DNA of 47,476 nt from Pseudomonas yamanorum. Its GTDB lineage: Bacteria > Pseudomonadota > Gammaproteobacteria > Pseudomonadales > Pseudomonadaceae. Shown here piece by piece: positions 15,695 to 24,145 of the stretch; position 1 is the stretch's first letter, and each line of letters begins with the position of its first letter. The notes under the pieces were generated by a model, which searched no databases, was not told where the DNA came from, and saw only the letters and a list, made by a program, of their open reading frames with translations. Location of the stretch: positions 1-47,476 of the forward strand of contig NZ_JACARE010000020.1 in NCBI RefSeq assembly GCF_013386765.1. The letters run 5' to 3'. Position numbers and translations under genes: made by a program.

Positions 15695-16651
15695 ATGACA
15701 ACGCCAACCGATCAGAACCTCGAACCCCAATCCGTCTGCAGCCCGATCACCAGCAGCGCCATTTTCATGGTTGCCACCCTGGCTCCCGGCAGCGATTCAG
15801 CCGAGGCAGTACGCAGTTGGTGCGCCGATATTGCAGGTCTGGTGCGCTCGGTCGGCAAGCGTGTGCCGGCCGGCAACCTGACGTGTGTTGCAGGTTTTGG
15901 CTCAAAGGCGTGGGACGCACTGTTTGGCGGCCCGCGTCCGGCAGCGTTGCATCCGTTCAAGGAAGCGGGCGTGGCAGGGCGCCTGGCGCCGGCCACGCCG
16001 GGGGATATCCTGCTGCACATTCGTGCCGAGCAGATGGACCTGTGTTTTGAGTTGGCCACCCAGTTGATGGCGGCGCTGGGGGACGCGGTGACGGTGGTGG
16101 ATGAGGTCCAGGGTTTCCGTTACTTCGACATGCGCAGCATCATCGGCTTTGTCGACGGCACCGAGAACCCGGTAGGGCGCAAGGCGGTGGGTTTCACCAT
16201 CGTCGGGGATGAGGACCCAAATTTCAGCGGCGGCAGCTATGTAATGGTGCAGAAGTACCTGCACAACATGAAGGCCTGGAATGAATTGTCGGTGGAGGCG
16301 CAGGAACGGGTGATCGGGCGCACCAAATTGTCGGACATCGAGCTCGACGATGCGACCAAGCCGAGCAATTCCCACAGCGCGCTGACCACCATCACCAAGG
16401 ACGGCGAGGAAGTGAAGATCCTGCGGGACAACATGCCCTTCGGCCGACCGGGTGCGGGGGAGTTTGGTACGTATTTCATCGGCTACGCGCGGTCGCCGGA
16501 GCCTTTGGAATTGATGCTGGAGAATATGTTTGTCGGTCGACCGGCCGGTAACTATGACCGCCTGCTGGACTTCAGCACGGCGGTCACCGGCGGCCTGTTC
16601 TTCATACCGTCAGCGGATTTGCTCGAAGAACTGGCCGACCGCGCGCCTTAA
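15695..16651 (+). CDS. DyP-type heme peroxidase
   Basis: This 318-residue heme peroxidase is of the short (B-type, DypB/YfeX) class. The GXXDG motif is GFVDG with catalytic Asp154; the proximal heme ligand is His227 in NSHSAL; distal Arg244 and Asn246 lie in LRDNMPFG. These positions almost match Rhodococcus DypB. There is no signal peptide, so it should be cytoplasmic, and no encapsulin gene is nearby. It oxidises phenolic or porphyrin-like compounds with H2O2; the natural substrate is unknown. The start at 15695 lacks a clear ribosome site, and an upstream TTG at 15662 is possible. Confidence 0.9.
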   Translation: MTTPTDQNLEPQSVCSPITSSAIFMVATLAPGSDSAEAVRSWCADIAGLVRSVGKRVPAGNLTCVAGFGSKAWDALFGGPRPAALHPFKEAGVAGRLAPATPGDILLHIRAEQMDLCFELATQLMAALGDAVTVVDEVQGFRYFDMRSIIGFVDGTENPVGRKAVGFTIVGDEDPNFSGGSYVMVQKYLHNMKAWNELSVEAQERVIGRTKLSDIELDDATKPSNSHSALTTITKDGEEVKILRDNMPFGRPGAGEFGTYFIGYARSPEPLELMLENMFVGRPAGNYDRLLDFSTAVTGGLFFIPSADLLEELADRAP

Positions 16652-16652
16652 C

Positions 16653-16752
16653 TGTAGGAGCGAGCTTGCTCGCGAAAAACTTCCAGGCACCGCGTTTATT
16701 CAAGCTTGGCGCGTCATCGTTAACGACCATCGCGAGCAAGCTCGCTCCTACA
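16653..16752. repeat. REPIN (GTAGGAGCGAGCTTGCTCGCG type)
   Basis: Two REP palindromes face each other at 16654-16674 and 16731-16751, about 57 bases apart, the usual REPIN doublet moved by RAYT transposases. The right copy overlaps the end of uppP and supplies its TAG stop. No RAYT gene is in the window. Confidence 0.9.
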
Positions 16753-17617
16753 GGAATCCGGTGCTCACCGCCACAATCAGGAATACCCCCAGCACTGCGC
16801 GGTAAATCACAAACGGCCAGGTGGAGAACCGCTCCAGGAACTTCATCAGGCCCCAGATTGCGAAGAACGCCGAGACGCTGGCAACCACCAGGCCAAAGAT
16901 CAGATGCGGCCAGGCGTGGGCCGGCAGCTCGGCGTGGAACAACACCCACAGCTCCTTCAAGCCCGCCAGGGCGATCGCCGGCAAGCCCAGCAGGAACGAA
17001 AACCGCGCCGCTTCTTCACGCTTGAAGTTGAGGAACAGGGCGGCAGTCAGGGTCGAGCCCGAGCGGGAAACCCCTGGAATCAGCGCGCCGATCTGCGCAA
17101 TGCCGACAATCAATGCATCCCGCAGGCGCATTTCCCCCACCGTGCGCTTATGCCTCGCGCTTAGCTCCGCTGCCGCCAGCAGCACCGCCATCACCAGGCA
17201 GGAAATCCCGATCACCATCAAGCCACGCAACGGCGAGTTGCAGGAGTTGAGCGTCGACGACAAGGCAATCCCGGCGATACCAATCGGAATCGTCGCCAGC
17301 ACAATGGCCACCGCCAACTTGAACCATTGGTTGTTGTAGTCACCCTGGCGCACCGCGTTGATGCTGCCCACCGTGACCTGGCGCACATCCTTCCAGAAGT
17401 AACTGACCACTGCGGCCAATGCAGCCAATTGCATGGCGGCGGAAAACGCCGAGCCCGGATCCGGCCAGCCGAGCAGGGCGGGCACGATGCGCATGTGGGC
17501 GGTGGAAGACACAGGCAACAATTCTGTGATGCCTTGAATGATGCCCAGGATGCCGATTTGCAGGTAATCCAGGGACGCAAAGCCGACATCGAGGCCGCTG
17601 GTGCAGACGTTTGTCAA
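16748..17617 (-). CDS. uppP: UppP/BacA undecaprenyl-diphosphatase
   Basis: This 289-residue inner-membrane protein dephosphorylates undecaprenyl diphosphate to recycle the lipid carrier of cell-wall synthesis; extra copies give bacitracin resistance. Hallmarks are the N-terminal ITELLPVSSTAH and PGVSRSGSTLTAAL, with about eight membrane helices. The start is a TTG at 17617 with CAGGA eight bases upstream; no ATG or GTG is available before the first motif. The reading frame ends in VSTGFL and its stop codon lies inside the neighbouring REPIN. It may be a second uppP in the genome. Confidence 0.9.
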   Translation of the reverse strand: MTNVCTSGLDVGFASLDYLQIGILGIIQGITELLPVSSTAHMRIVPALLGWPDPGSAFSAAMQLAALAAVVSYFWKDVRQVTVGSINAVRQGDYNNQWFKLAVAIVLATIPIGIAGIALSSTLNSCNSPLRGLMVIGISCLVMAVLLAAAELSARHKRTVGEMRLRDALIVGIAQIGALIPGVSRSGSTLTAALFLNFKREEAARFSFLLGLPAIALAGLKELWVLFHAELPAHAWPHLIFGLVVASVSAFFAIWGLMKFLERFSTWPFVIYRAVLGVFLIVAVSTGFL

Positions 17618-17798
17618 AGTACTGATCCTGAAAACAAGGGGAAGGAAGTGCTGCGGAGTTTAGTCTAACTTTGTAATGATTTTGTCGTTGACAAGAGAAA
17701 AGCGCAATTGATTCAGCAAGCAGAAAGCTTGGCGGATGGATTGGCATTGTCGGCGGCTTTTGTTGACAATGACGCCCTGTTTTTGTGCCGAGATGCCC

Positions 17799-18314
17799 AT
17801 GCCTGCAATCCCCGATACCACCGTCGAATTGATCGAGACCGGCCCGGAACATGCCGCGTTGATCGCCAACCTTTACCAGTTCTACGCCTACGAGTCCTCG
17901 GACTGGGAACAGGAAGACGTCGAGGTGGACGGGCGCTTCTACATTCATGAGGAACACCTGGCCCGCTACTGGGAAGACCCACGGTGGAGCGCCAACCTGT
18001 TGTTGGTCGACGGTTTTATCGCCGGCTTCCTGCTGATCGAGGGCAGCGAACTGCCGGGGATCGACGCCCTGGAGCTGGCCGACCTGTTCATCTTGAAACG
18101 CTACCGCCGCAAAGGCATTGGCCGCGCCATCGCCACCCAGGTGTTGAGCAGCGGCGAGGCGAATTGGCTGGTGCGGTTCTATGACCAGGATGAAGTGAGT
18201 CAGGCGTTCTGGCGCTCGGTGCTGGATAACCTGCCGCGCCCGGTGCAGGCCATCGAGCTGGATGATGAGCCGAACCTGCTGAGTTTCCTGGTGACTCGGG
18301 CGGCCCTGCACTAA
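17799..18314 (+). CDS. GNAT-family acetyltransferase
   Basis: This 171-residue N-acetyltransferase has the acetyl-CoA-binding segment LFILKRYRRKGIGRAIATQV (R-x-x-G-x-G/A) in the middle and the C-terminal FYDQDEVSQAFWRSVLDN typical of GNAT folds. The substrate cannot be read from the sequence. The start at 17799 has GAG six bases upstream; the ATG at 17793 is an alternative. It is divergent from uppP and convergent with the GlxA-type regulator, whose stop is four bases away. Confidence 0.82.
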   Translation: MPAIPDTTVELIETGPEHAALIANLYQFYAYESSDWEQEDVEVDGRFYIHEEHLARYWEDPRWSANLLLVDGFIAGFLLIEGSELPGIDALELADLFILKRYRRKGIGRAIATQVLSSGEANWLVRFYDQDEVSQAFWRSVLDNLPRPVQAIELDDEPNLLSFLVTRAALH

Positions 18315-18318
18315 CCCA

Positions 18319-19275
18319 TCAGTTGAATGCTGCGCCAGCCCCGGCACTGAACAGCGCCGCCTGCATCACCTGCGGCGGCTGCCCGAACGCCCGCAGGAAT
18401 GCCTGGCGCATGCGCTCGCGATCACCGAACCCGGTCTCGCGGGCGACCACTTCCACCGGATGCCTGCTGGTCTCCATCATCGCCCGGGCCGCTTCCACCC
18501 GCAGGGACTCGATGGCCTTGGCCGGGGTTTGCCCGGTTTCCTCGCGAAACACCCGGCTGAACTGGCGCGGGCTGAGCCGGGCGACCGCCGCCAGCGCTTC
18601 GACGGAAAGGTCGTGGGTCAGGTTCTCCCGGGCGTAGGCCAGGGCCAGCTGCACGCGGTCGGATTTGGGGTCCAGCTCCAGCAACGCCGACAGTTGCGAC
18701 TGCTCGCTGCCGCGCCGCTGGGCAATCACCAGCTTGCGCGCGATGCGCCGGGCGAGGTCGCTGCCCAGGTCGTTCTCTACCATGGCCAACGCCAGGTCCA
18801 CCCCGGCGCTCATGCCGGCGCCGGTCCAGATCTGGCCGTCGACAACGAACAGTTTGTCTTCCTCCAGGCGAATCTGCGGGTAGCGCTTGGCAAAGGCCGG
18901 TGCGTGCAGCCAGTGAGTGGTGGCGCGCTTGCCCTCAAGCAACCCGGCCTCGGCCAGTACGAAGATGCCCATGCACAGCGAAGCAATCCGCCGCGACTGC
19001 TTCGAGGCCGCCTGCACCAGCTTCAACAGGTTGGCGTCAGGCAGTTGGAACTCCAGGTAACCGCTGACGATCAATGTGTCATAGCCCTCAGGCCTTATCA
19101 GCGTGCTGTTCACCGAAAAACCCTGGGACGTCATGATCGGGCCGCCACTCTCCGATACCAGGTGGAACTCATACGCCTGCTCGCCACGCAGCAGATTCGC
19201 GCACTCGAACACCGAGCCCAGGCTAAGGCTCAAGGATTGGAAGTTCGGGTAAACCATCAGCGCAATGCTGTGCAT
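18319..19275 (-). CDS. GlxA-family transcription regulator (DJ-1-like + AraC HTH)
   Basis: This 318-residue regulator combines an N-terminal DJ-1/PfpI-like amidotransferase-fold domain (residues 1-170, with SLCMGIFVLAEAG in place of the nucleophile elbow) and a C-terminal AraC-type double helix-turn-helix (about 215-310, LSVEALAAVARLSPRQFSRVFREETG). The start at 19275 has GGAGAG five bases upstream. It is divergent from a DJ-1-like enzyme gene followed by an Old Yellow Enzyme gene, which are its likely targets; an inverted repeat lies between them. Confidence 0.88.
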   Translation of the reverse strand: MHSIALMVYPNFQSLSLSLGSVFECANLLRGEQAYEFHLVSESGGPIMTSQGFSVNSTLIRPEGYDTLIVSGYLEFQLPDANLLKLVQAASKQSRRIASLCMGIFVLAEAGLLEGKRATTHWLHAPAFAKRYPQIRLEEDKLFVVDGQIWTGAGMSAGVDLALAMVENDLGSDLARRIARKLVIAQRRGSEQSQLSALLELDPKSDRVQLALAYARENLTHDLSVEALAAVARLSPRQFSRVFREETGQTPAKAIESLRVEAARAMMETSRHPVEVVARETGFGDRERMRQAFLRAFGQPPQVMQAALFSAGAGAAFN

Positions 19276-19346
19276 CTCATCTCTCCAGGGGGCGCGGAGC
19301 AGTGATTGTCGGCGTGTGCCGGGTAAACGGCAACCGGCATGGTGCA

Positions 19347-19369
19347 ATGTCCGGAATCCTTGCGGACAT
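19347..19369. promoter_or_regulatory. Inverted repeat, candidate GlxA-type operator
   Basis: ATGTCCG (19347-19353) and CGGACAT (19363-19369) form a perfect 7-base inverted repeat with a 9-base spacer, in the space between the regulator gene and the DJ-1-like gene. It is the clearest symmetry in this divergent promoter region. Confidence 0.5.
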
Positions 19370-19442
19370 GACATTGTGCGGTTCTGGCCCGGCTCCTAAG
19401 CTTGCTTCCATTCCAACCCACATCACCCCGAGGCACTGGCAC

Positions 19443-20120
19443 ATGAAAGTATTGATGGTTTTGACTTCTCACGACCAGCTTGGCAACACCGGCCGCAAGA
19501 CCGGGTTCTGGCTCGAAGAATTTGCTGCTCCCTACTACGCGTTCAAGGACGCCGGGGCCGACGTGACCCTGGCCTCGCCGGCCGGTGGTCAGCCGCCGCT
19601 CGACCCGGTCAGCGACCTGCCGGACTCGCAGACCGACCAGACCCGCCGCTTTGCCTCCGACCCGGCGGCACAGCAGGCCCTGGCTACCACGCTGAAGCTG
19701 GACTCGGTCAACGCCGGCGACTTCGACACCGTGTTCTACCCAGGCGGCCACGGCCCGCTGTGGGACCTGGCTGAGTCGAAAACCTCCATCGCCCTGATCG
19801 AAGCCTTTGAGCGTGCCGGCAAGCCGATCGGCTTTGTGTGCCACGCCCCGGGCGCCTTGCGTCACGTCAAGGCGGTCAATGGTGAGCCGCTGGTCAAGGG
19901 CCGTCGTGTCACCGGCTTCTCCAACTCTGAAGAAGCGGCGGTTGGCCTGACTGACGTGGTGCCGTTCCTGATCGAAGATGATTTCAAGGCACTGGGCGGC
20001 AAGTATGAGAAAGGCGCCGACTGGCAGTCCTTTGTGATTGAAGATGGGCTGCTGGTCACCGGGCAGAATCCTGCCAGTTCCAGCGACGTTGCCAAGGCGC
20101 TGTTGAAGCTCACCGCGTAA
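19443..20120 (+). CDS. DJ-1/PfpI (HchA-like) family protein
   Basis: This 225-residue protein of the class-I glutamine-amidotransferase-like fold has the nucleophile Cys133 in FVCHAPGAL, an upstream acidic residue in WLEEFAAPYY (25-26), and the GGHGPLWDL loop. Relatives include glyoxalase III/chaperone-like proteins that act on methylglyoxal or its adducts. The start at 19443 matches the conserved MKVLMVLTSHD beginning. It is followed 98 bases later by an Old Yellow Enzyme gene, so the pair fits a reactive-carbonyl or electrophile response. Confidence 0.88.
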   Translation: MKVLMVLTSHDQLGNTGRKTGFWLEEFAAPYYAFKDAGADVTLASPAGGQPPLDPVSDLPDSQTDQTRRFASDPAAQQALATTLKLDSVNAGDFDTVFYPGGHGPLWDLAESKTSIALIEAFERAGKPIGFVCHAPGALRHVKAVNGEPLVKGRRVTGFSNSEEAAVGLTDVVPFLIEDDFKALGGKYEKGADWQSFVIEDGLLVTGQNPASSSDVAKALLKLTA

Positions 20121-20218
20121 CCCGCAGAAACCCCCGAAAAAAAGCAAGTGGTTGGCGGCTCCCCTGACGGGGAGCCGGCAGCTTCTGCACGCCCGAAATT
20201 CGACTCTGGAACCCACTC

Positions 20219-21343
20219 ATGAGCAACAGCGCTTTAGGCACCCCGATCAAACTGGGGCACCACACCCTGAAAAACCGCATCGTCCTGCCGCCGCTCACGC
20301 GCCAGCGAAGCGCCCAGCCCGGCGACATTGCCACGGACTTGATGGCCGTTTATTACCGCCAGCGTGCCACGGCCGGCTTCATGGTCAGCGAGGGTACGCA
20401 GATCGAGCCCCGCGGCCAGGGTTATGCCTGGACCCCGGGCATCTACACCCCGGCGCAGATCGACGGCTGGCGCACGGTGACCGATGCGGTGCATGCCGAC
20501 GGCGGCGTGATCTTCGCCCAGCTTTGGCATGTGGGCCGCGTGTCCCATTACGACCTGCAACCCGACGGTGCAGCACCCGTCGCGCCGTCGGCAATCCAGC
20601 CGCAGCAGGCGAAGGCATTCGTGGCAACCGGGCCGGGCACGGGGGAGCTGGTGCAGCCGCCAGAGCCTCGCGCCTTGACTACCGCAGAGGTCAAGGACCT
20701 GGTCGGGCTTTACGCCCAGGCTGCAAAAAACGCACTGGCCGCCGGGTTTGACGGTGTAGAGATTCACTCGGCCAACGGCTACCTGGTCAACCAGTTCATC
20801 TCGGCGCATTCCAACCAGCGCGAGGACGAGTACGGTGGCTCGCTGCACAATCGCCTGCGCTTCCTGCGGGAAATCGTCGAGGCGGTGGCCGACGTGGTCG
20901 GCCCGGAACGCCTGGGTGTGCGCTTTGCGCCGTTGTTCAGCGGCACCGATCAGGACCGGGTTTACATCGGCCTGGTGGAAGAAGACCCGCATCACACCTA
21001 CATCGAGGCGATCAAGGTACTCGAAGCGGCCGGCATTGCTTATGTGTCGATTGCCGAGGCCGACTGGGACAACGCCCCCGAGCTGCCCGAGTCGTTCCGC
21101 CGGGCGGTGCGCGACACCTTCAGCGGTCGCATCATCTACGCCGGCCGCTACACCGCAGAGCGCGGCGTGCGACTGGTAGAGGCGGGGCTGGCAGACCTGA
21201 TTGCATTTGGTCGACCGTACATTGCCAACCCCGACTTGCCCCAGCGCATTCTCAACGGTTGGCCGCTGAACCCGTTGAACGCTGCCGGCCTGTATGGCGG
21301 CACCGAGGTGGGCTTCACTGATTACCCGGTGTACGCCGGGTAA
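20219..21343 (+). CDS. Old Yellow Enzyme family alkene reductase (NemA-like)
   Basis: This 374-residue FMN-dependent NAD(P)H oxidoreductase reduces activated C=C bonds such as those of N-ethylmaleimide and enones. Substrate-binding His183 and Asn186 and Tyr188 are in EIHSANGYLVNQF; the N-terminal KNRIVLPPLTRQRS binds FMN, and the C-terminal GRPYIANPDLPQR is typical. It ends six bases from the stop of the opposite GST gene. It probably shares a promoter with, or follows, the DJ-1-like gene. Confidence 0.92.
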   Translation: MSNSALGTPIKLGHHTLKNRIVLPPLTRQRSAQPGDIATDLMAVYYRQRATAGFMVSEGTQIEPRGQGYAWTPGIYTPAQIDGWRTVTDAVHADGGVIFAQLWHVGRVSHYDLQPDGAAPVAPSAIQPQQAKAFVATGPGTGELVQPPEPRALTTAEVKDLVGLYAQAAKNALAAGFDGVEIHSANGYLVNQFISAHSNQREDEYGGSLHNRLRFLREIVEAVADVVGPERLGVRFAPLFSGTDQDRVYIGLVEEDPHHTYIEAIKVLEAAGIAYVSIAEADWDNAPELPESFRRAVRDTFSGRIIYAGRYTAERGVRLVEAGLADLIAFGRPYIANPDLPQRILNGWPLNPLNAAGLYGGTEVGFTDYPVYAG

Positions 21344-21349
21344 GCCCGA

Positions 21350-21955
21350 CTACTCGACCGGGAATTTGCTGAAGGCCGGATGCTGTTCTGCGCGTGCCGC
21401 GTGGCGTTGCAAGTGGGGGAAGGCATCCGCCTTGATCACGTCGGCAATCTTGAGCTGGGTGAAGGACCAGGCGACCGCCGCTGTCAGGCTCGCCTGGGTC
21501 AGCGGCGCGTCGCTGTCGCGCTCCGCCACCAACGCCTCCAATAACGAATACGCCGCCAGCAGTTGCCCGGTCACGCGGTCGATCCATGGCTGATGAAGTT
21601 TTTCGGCGGGCCGCAGGTGATGTTCGTAGACGATCTGCACGGTCTTTTCGCACGCGGCCAGCGCCAGGCCGATCACTTGCAGGTCCTTGGCAAGCGCCGC
21701 TGCTTGCCGGGGCATCAGCTTGTCGCCGCCCGGCGCCAGCGCTTCCAGATACTCGAGGATCAGGCCGGAGTCCATCAACACCGTGCCGTCGTCGAGCACC
21801 AGGGTCGGGGCCTTGACCACCGGGTTGATCCTGGAGAAATCATCGAAGGTGCTGAACACCGAGAGTGCCTGGTGTTCAAACGCGACACCGTACAGTTCCA
21901 GGGAAATGGCTACGCGGCGTACGTAGGGCGAGTCCAGCATGCCGACCAGTTTCAT
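21350..21955 (-). CDS. Glutathione S-transferase family protein
   Basis: This 201-residue cytosolic GST has an N-terminal thioredoxin-like domain (residues 1-75), with a serine in the active-site loop (MLDSPYVRRV) and the glutathione-binding MDSGLILEYLE, followed by an all-helical domain. It should conjugate glutathione to, or reduce, electrophilic compounds; the substrate is unknown. GGAGG precedes the ATG. A LysR gene diverges from it across 101 bases, so it is the likely target of that regulator. Confidence 0.88.
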   Translation of the reverse strand: MKLVGMLDSPYVRRVAISLELYGVAFEHQALSVFSTFDDFSRINPVVKAPTLVLDDGTVLMDSGLILEYLEALAPGGDKLMPRQAAALAKDLQVIGLALAACEKTVQIVYEHHLRPAEKLHQPWIDRVTGQLLAAYSLLEALVAERDSDAPLTQASLTAAVAWSFTQLKIADVIKADAFPHLQRHAARAEQHPAFSKFPVE

Positions 21956-21987
21956 GAAGCCTCCATTTACCGCAGTGTTAAATTCAG

Positions 21988-22018
21988 ATTACTTTATCGG
22001 GGGATCAACCCCTGTAAT
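21988..22018. promoter_or_regulatory. Nested inverted repeat, candidate LysR operator
   Basis: ATTAC (21988-21992) pairs with GTAAT (22014-22018), and a G-run at 21999-22003 faces CCCC at 22009-22012, inside the GST/LysR divergent promoter. Nested symmetry around a T-N11-A-like frame fits a LysR site; the role is inferred. Confidence 0.4.
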
Positions 22019-22056
22019 ATCGATCTTTTTTATCATGAAAGGTTAGCCAGGCTTAC

Positions 22057-22956
22057 ATGAATGCTTTCCCTCCCTTGACCGCATTGCGCAGTTTCGAAGC
22101 CACCTCCCGGCTGGGCAGCGTGACCCTGGCGGCCAAGGAATTGCACGTCACCCATTCGGCGATCAGCCAGCAGATCAAGGCGCTGGAGGAACTGGTCGGC
22201 CTCACCCTGTTTGTGCGTGAAGGTCGCGGGCTGCGTGTCAGCGAAGATGGTCGCCTGTATGCACTGCAGATTCGCCAGGCACTCGCGGACATCGAGCATG
22301 CCACCCGGACGATCCAGGCCCAGCCGAAAATGGGCGAGTTGGTGGTCGCGGTCATCCCCTCGTTTGCCCGCGCCTGGTTGATCCCCAGGCTGCCGGCGTT
22401 TCAGCAGCGCTACCCCGACGTCAACATCCGCCTGCAAGCCAGCCTGACGGTTTCCAACCTGCATCAGGAGTCAGTGGATATCGGCATTCGCATGGGCAAG
22501 GGCGAGTGGGACGGCGTGGAGCAGAAGTTGCTGTTTCATGACGAGTTGGTTGTGGTCGCGGCGCCACACTTCAATGGCGGGAAACTGCCGCGCACGCCAG
22601 CGCAGATCATCCAGAGCCGGATTATTCACAGCACCGAATCCTGGTTGCCCTGGTGCCAGGCGGCCGGTGTGGACGTGATGGTTGAGCGTCAGGGCCTGTG
22701 CAGCAACGATTCAAACCTGGTGCTGGAGGCGGTGCGGCTGGGGCAGGGCATCGCGCTGGATCGGCGCAGCCTGGTGCAGGACGCCATCGGGCGGGGAGAG
22801 TTGGTGCAGTTGAGTGAGATCACCGCGCCGTACCCTTACCCGTATTGGCTGGTGTGGCCACCACGGGAGCGTTCGGCGAACAAGCAGCGGGAGTTCTGCG
22901 AGTGGTTGTTCGCCGAGGCGCAAACCTATCAGGCCCTGGTGAAAAACCAGGCCTGA
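22057..22956 (+). CDS. LysR-family regulator (GcvA-like)
   Basis: This 299-residue regulator has an N-terminal winged helix-turn-helix (residues 1-62, LAAKELHVTHSAISQQIKALEELVG) and a periplasmic-binding-protein-like effector domain (about 92-295). The first helix LTALRSFEATSRLGSVTLAA is characteristic of the GcvA branch. It is divergent from the GST gene and convergent with the quinone reductase gene (14-base gap), so GST is the probable target. Confidence 0.88.
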   Translation: MNAFPPLTALRSFEATSRLGSVTLAAKELHVTHSAISQQIKALEELVGLTLFVREGRGLRVSEDGRLYALQIRQALADIEHATRTIQAQPKMGELVVAVIPSFARAWLIPRLPAFQQRYPDVNIRLQASLTVSNLHQESVDIGIRMGKGEWDGVEQKLLFHDELVVVAAPHFNGGKLPRTPAQIIQSRIIHSTESWLPWCQAAGVDVMVERQGLCSNDSNLVLEAVRLGQGIALDRRSLVQDAIGRGELVQLSEITAPYPYPYWLVWPPRERSANKQREFCEWLFAEAQTYQALVKNQA

Positions 22957-22970
22957 TACGCAGTGTTTTT

Positions 22971-23969
22971 TCAGTCCACCCGCAACACAATCTTGCCGAT
23001 GTGGTCGCCACCCTCCATGCGGGCATGGGCTTGCGCGGCGTCGGTGTAGGCGTACACCTTGTCGATCATCGGCAGGCAACGCCCGGCGGACAGCACCGGC
23101 CACACATGCTTGCGCAGTTGCGCGGCAATCGCAGCTTTTTCTTCCCGGGTGCGTGAACGCAGCAACGAGCCGGTGACGATTGCGCGTTTGCCGAGGATCG
23201 CCAGCAGGTCGATGTCCTTGGCACGGGCACCGCCCAGGAAACCCAGCATCACCAGCCGACCTTCCATGGCCAGAGCGCTGATGTTGTTGTTCAAGTAGGA
23301 GCCACCCATGATGTCGAGGATCACGTTAACGCCCTGGCCCGCGGTTTTTTCAGCGATGACCTCGGCGAAATCCTGTTCCCGGTAGTTGATCGGTTCGGCC
23401 CCCAGTTCGCGGATGACCGCACATTTTTCTGCGCTGCCGGCGGTGGCGAACGCTTCGATACCCAGCTCGCGGCAGAGCATCAGCGCGGTGGTGCCGATGC
23501 CGCTGGTGCCGCCATGGATCAGTACCCTCTGGCCTTTCTGCGCGCCACCGATGCCAAACAGATTGGCCCACACGGTGAAGAAGGTTTCCGGAATCGCCGC
23601 CGCCTGAATCCACTCCATGCCGTCGGGAACCGGCAAGGCCTGGCTGGCGGGCACCACGCAGTACTGCGCATAACCGCCGCCATTGGTCAGGGCGCACACC
23701 TTGTCGCCCAGCGCGTACTCGCTGACGCCTTCCCCAAGCGCGACCACCACGCCGGCCACTTCCAGCCCGGGGAACGGGCTCATGCCGGGCTTCATCGGGT
23801 AGGTGCCGGCGCGTTGCAGGGCGTCAGGGCGATTGACCCCGGCGGCGTGCACGCGGATCAGCACTTCGCCGGGGCCGGCTACCGGCATGGGCTCCTGGCG
23901 GGGTTTCAGGACCTCGGGGCCGCCGGGGCTGGTGATTTCGATCAGGGTCATTTCGTGGGGCAGATTCAT
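22971..23969 (-). CDS. NAD(P)H:quinone oxidoreductase (zeta-crystallin/PIG3-like)
   Basis: This 332-residue medium-chain dehydrogenase/reductase without zinc ligands has a GroES-like N-terminal domain (VHAAGVNRPDALQRAG) and a Rossmann domain with HGGTSGIGT (152-160). Relatives reduce quinones or enones with NADPH. The start at 23969 has AGGT about nine bases upstream; the long upstream in-frame extension has no coding character. It is divergent from a LysR gene with two matching palindromes in between. Confidence 0.88.
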   Translation of the reverse strand: MNLPHEMTLIEITSPGGPEVLKPRQEPMPVAGPGEVLIRVHAAGVNRPDALQRAGTYPMKPGMSPFPGLEVAGVVVALGEGVSEYALGDKVCALTNGGGYAQYCVVPASQALPVPDGMEWIQAAAIPETFFTVWANLFGIGGAQKGQRVLIHGGTSGIGTTALMLCRELGIEAFATAGSAEKCAVIRELGAEPINYREQDFAEVIAEKTAGQGVNVILDIMGGSYLNNNISALAMEGRLVMLGFLGGARAKDIDLLAILGKRAIVTGSLLRSRTREEKAAIAAQLRKHVWPVLSAGRCLPMIDKVYAYTDAAQAHARMEGGDHIGKIVLRVD

Positions 23970-24084
23970 TTGAGCGCACCTGTAGCAATGAACGTATGGG
24001 TTGGGACCGCGCCCAGTGTCGGGCAGTTCAGCAGGCTGGCGGTCCTGAAGATTTTCTCTGGTGCCCAGCATAGCCGTGATAAGT

Positions 24085-24132
24085 GATGCAATAATGCTGC
24101 GATTACACGTCACGATGATGCAAAAATGCATC
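24085..24132. promoter_or_regulatory. Two spaced palindromes, candidate LysR operator pair
   Basis: GATGCAAAAATGCATC (24117-24132) is a perfect inverted repeat, and GATGCAATAATGCTGC (24085-24100) is a near copy exactly 32 bases upstream, about three helical turns. Both lie in the space between the quinone reductase gene and its divergent LysR regulator. Confidence 0.55.
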
Positions 24133-24145
24133 GCAAGGGGAAGCC

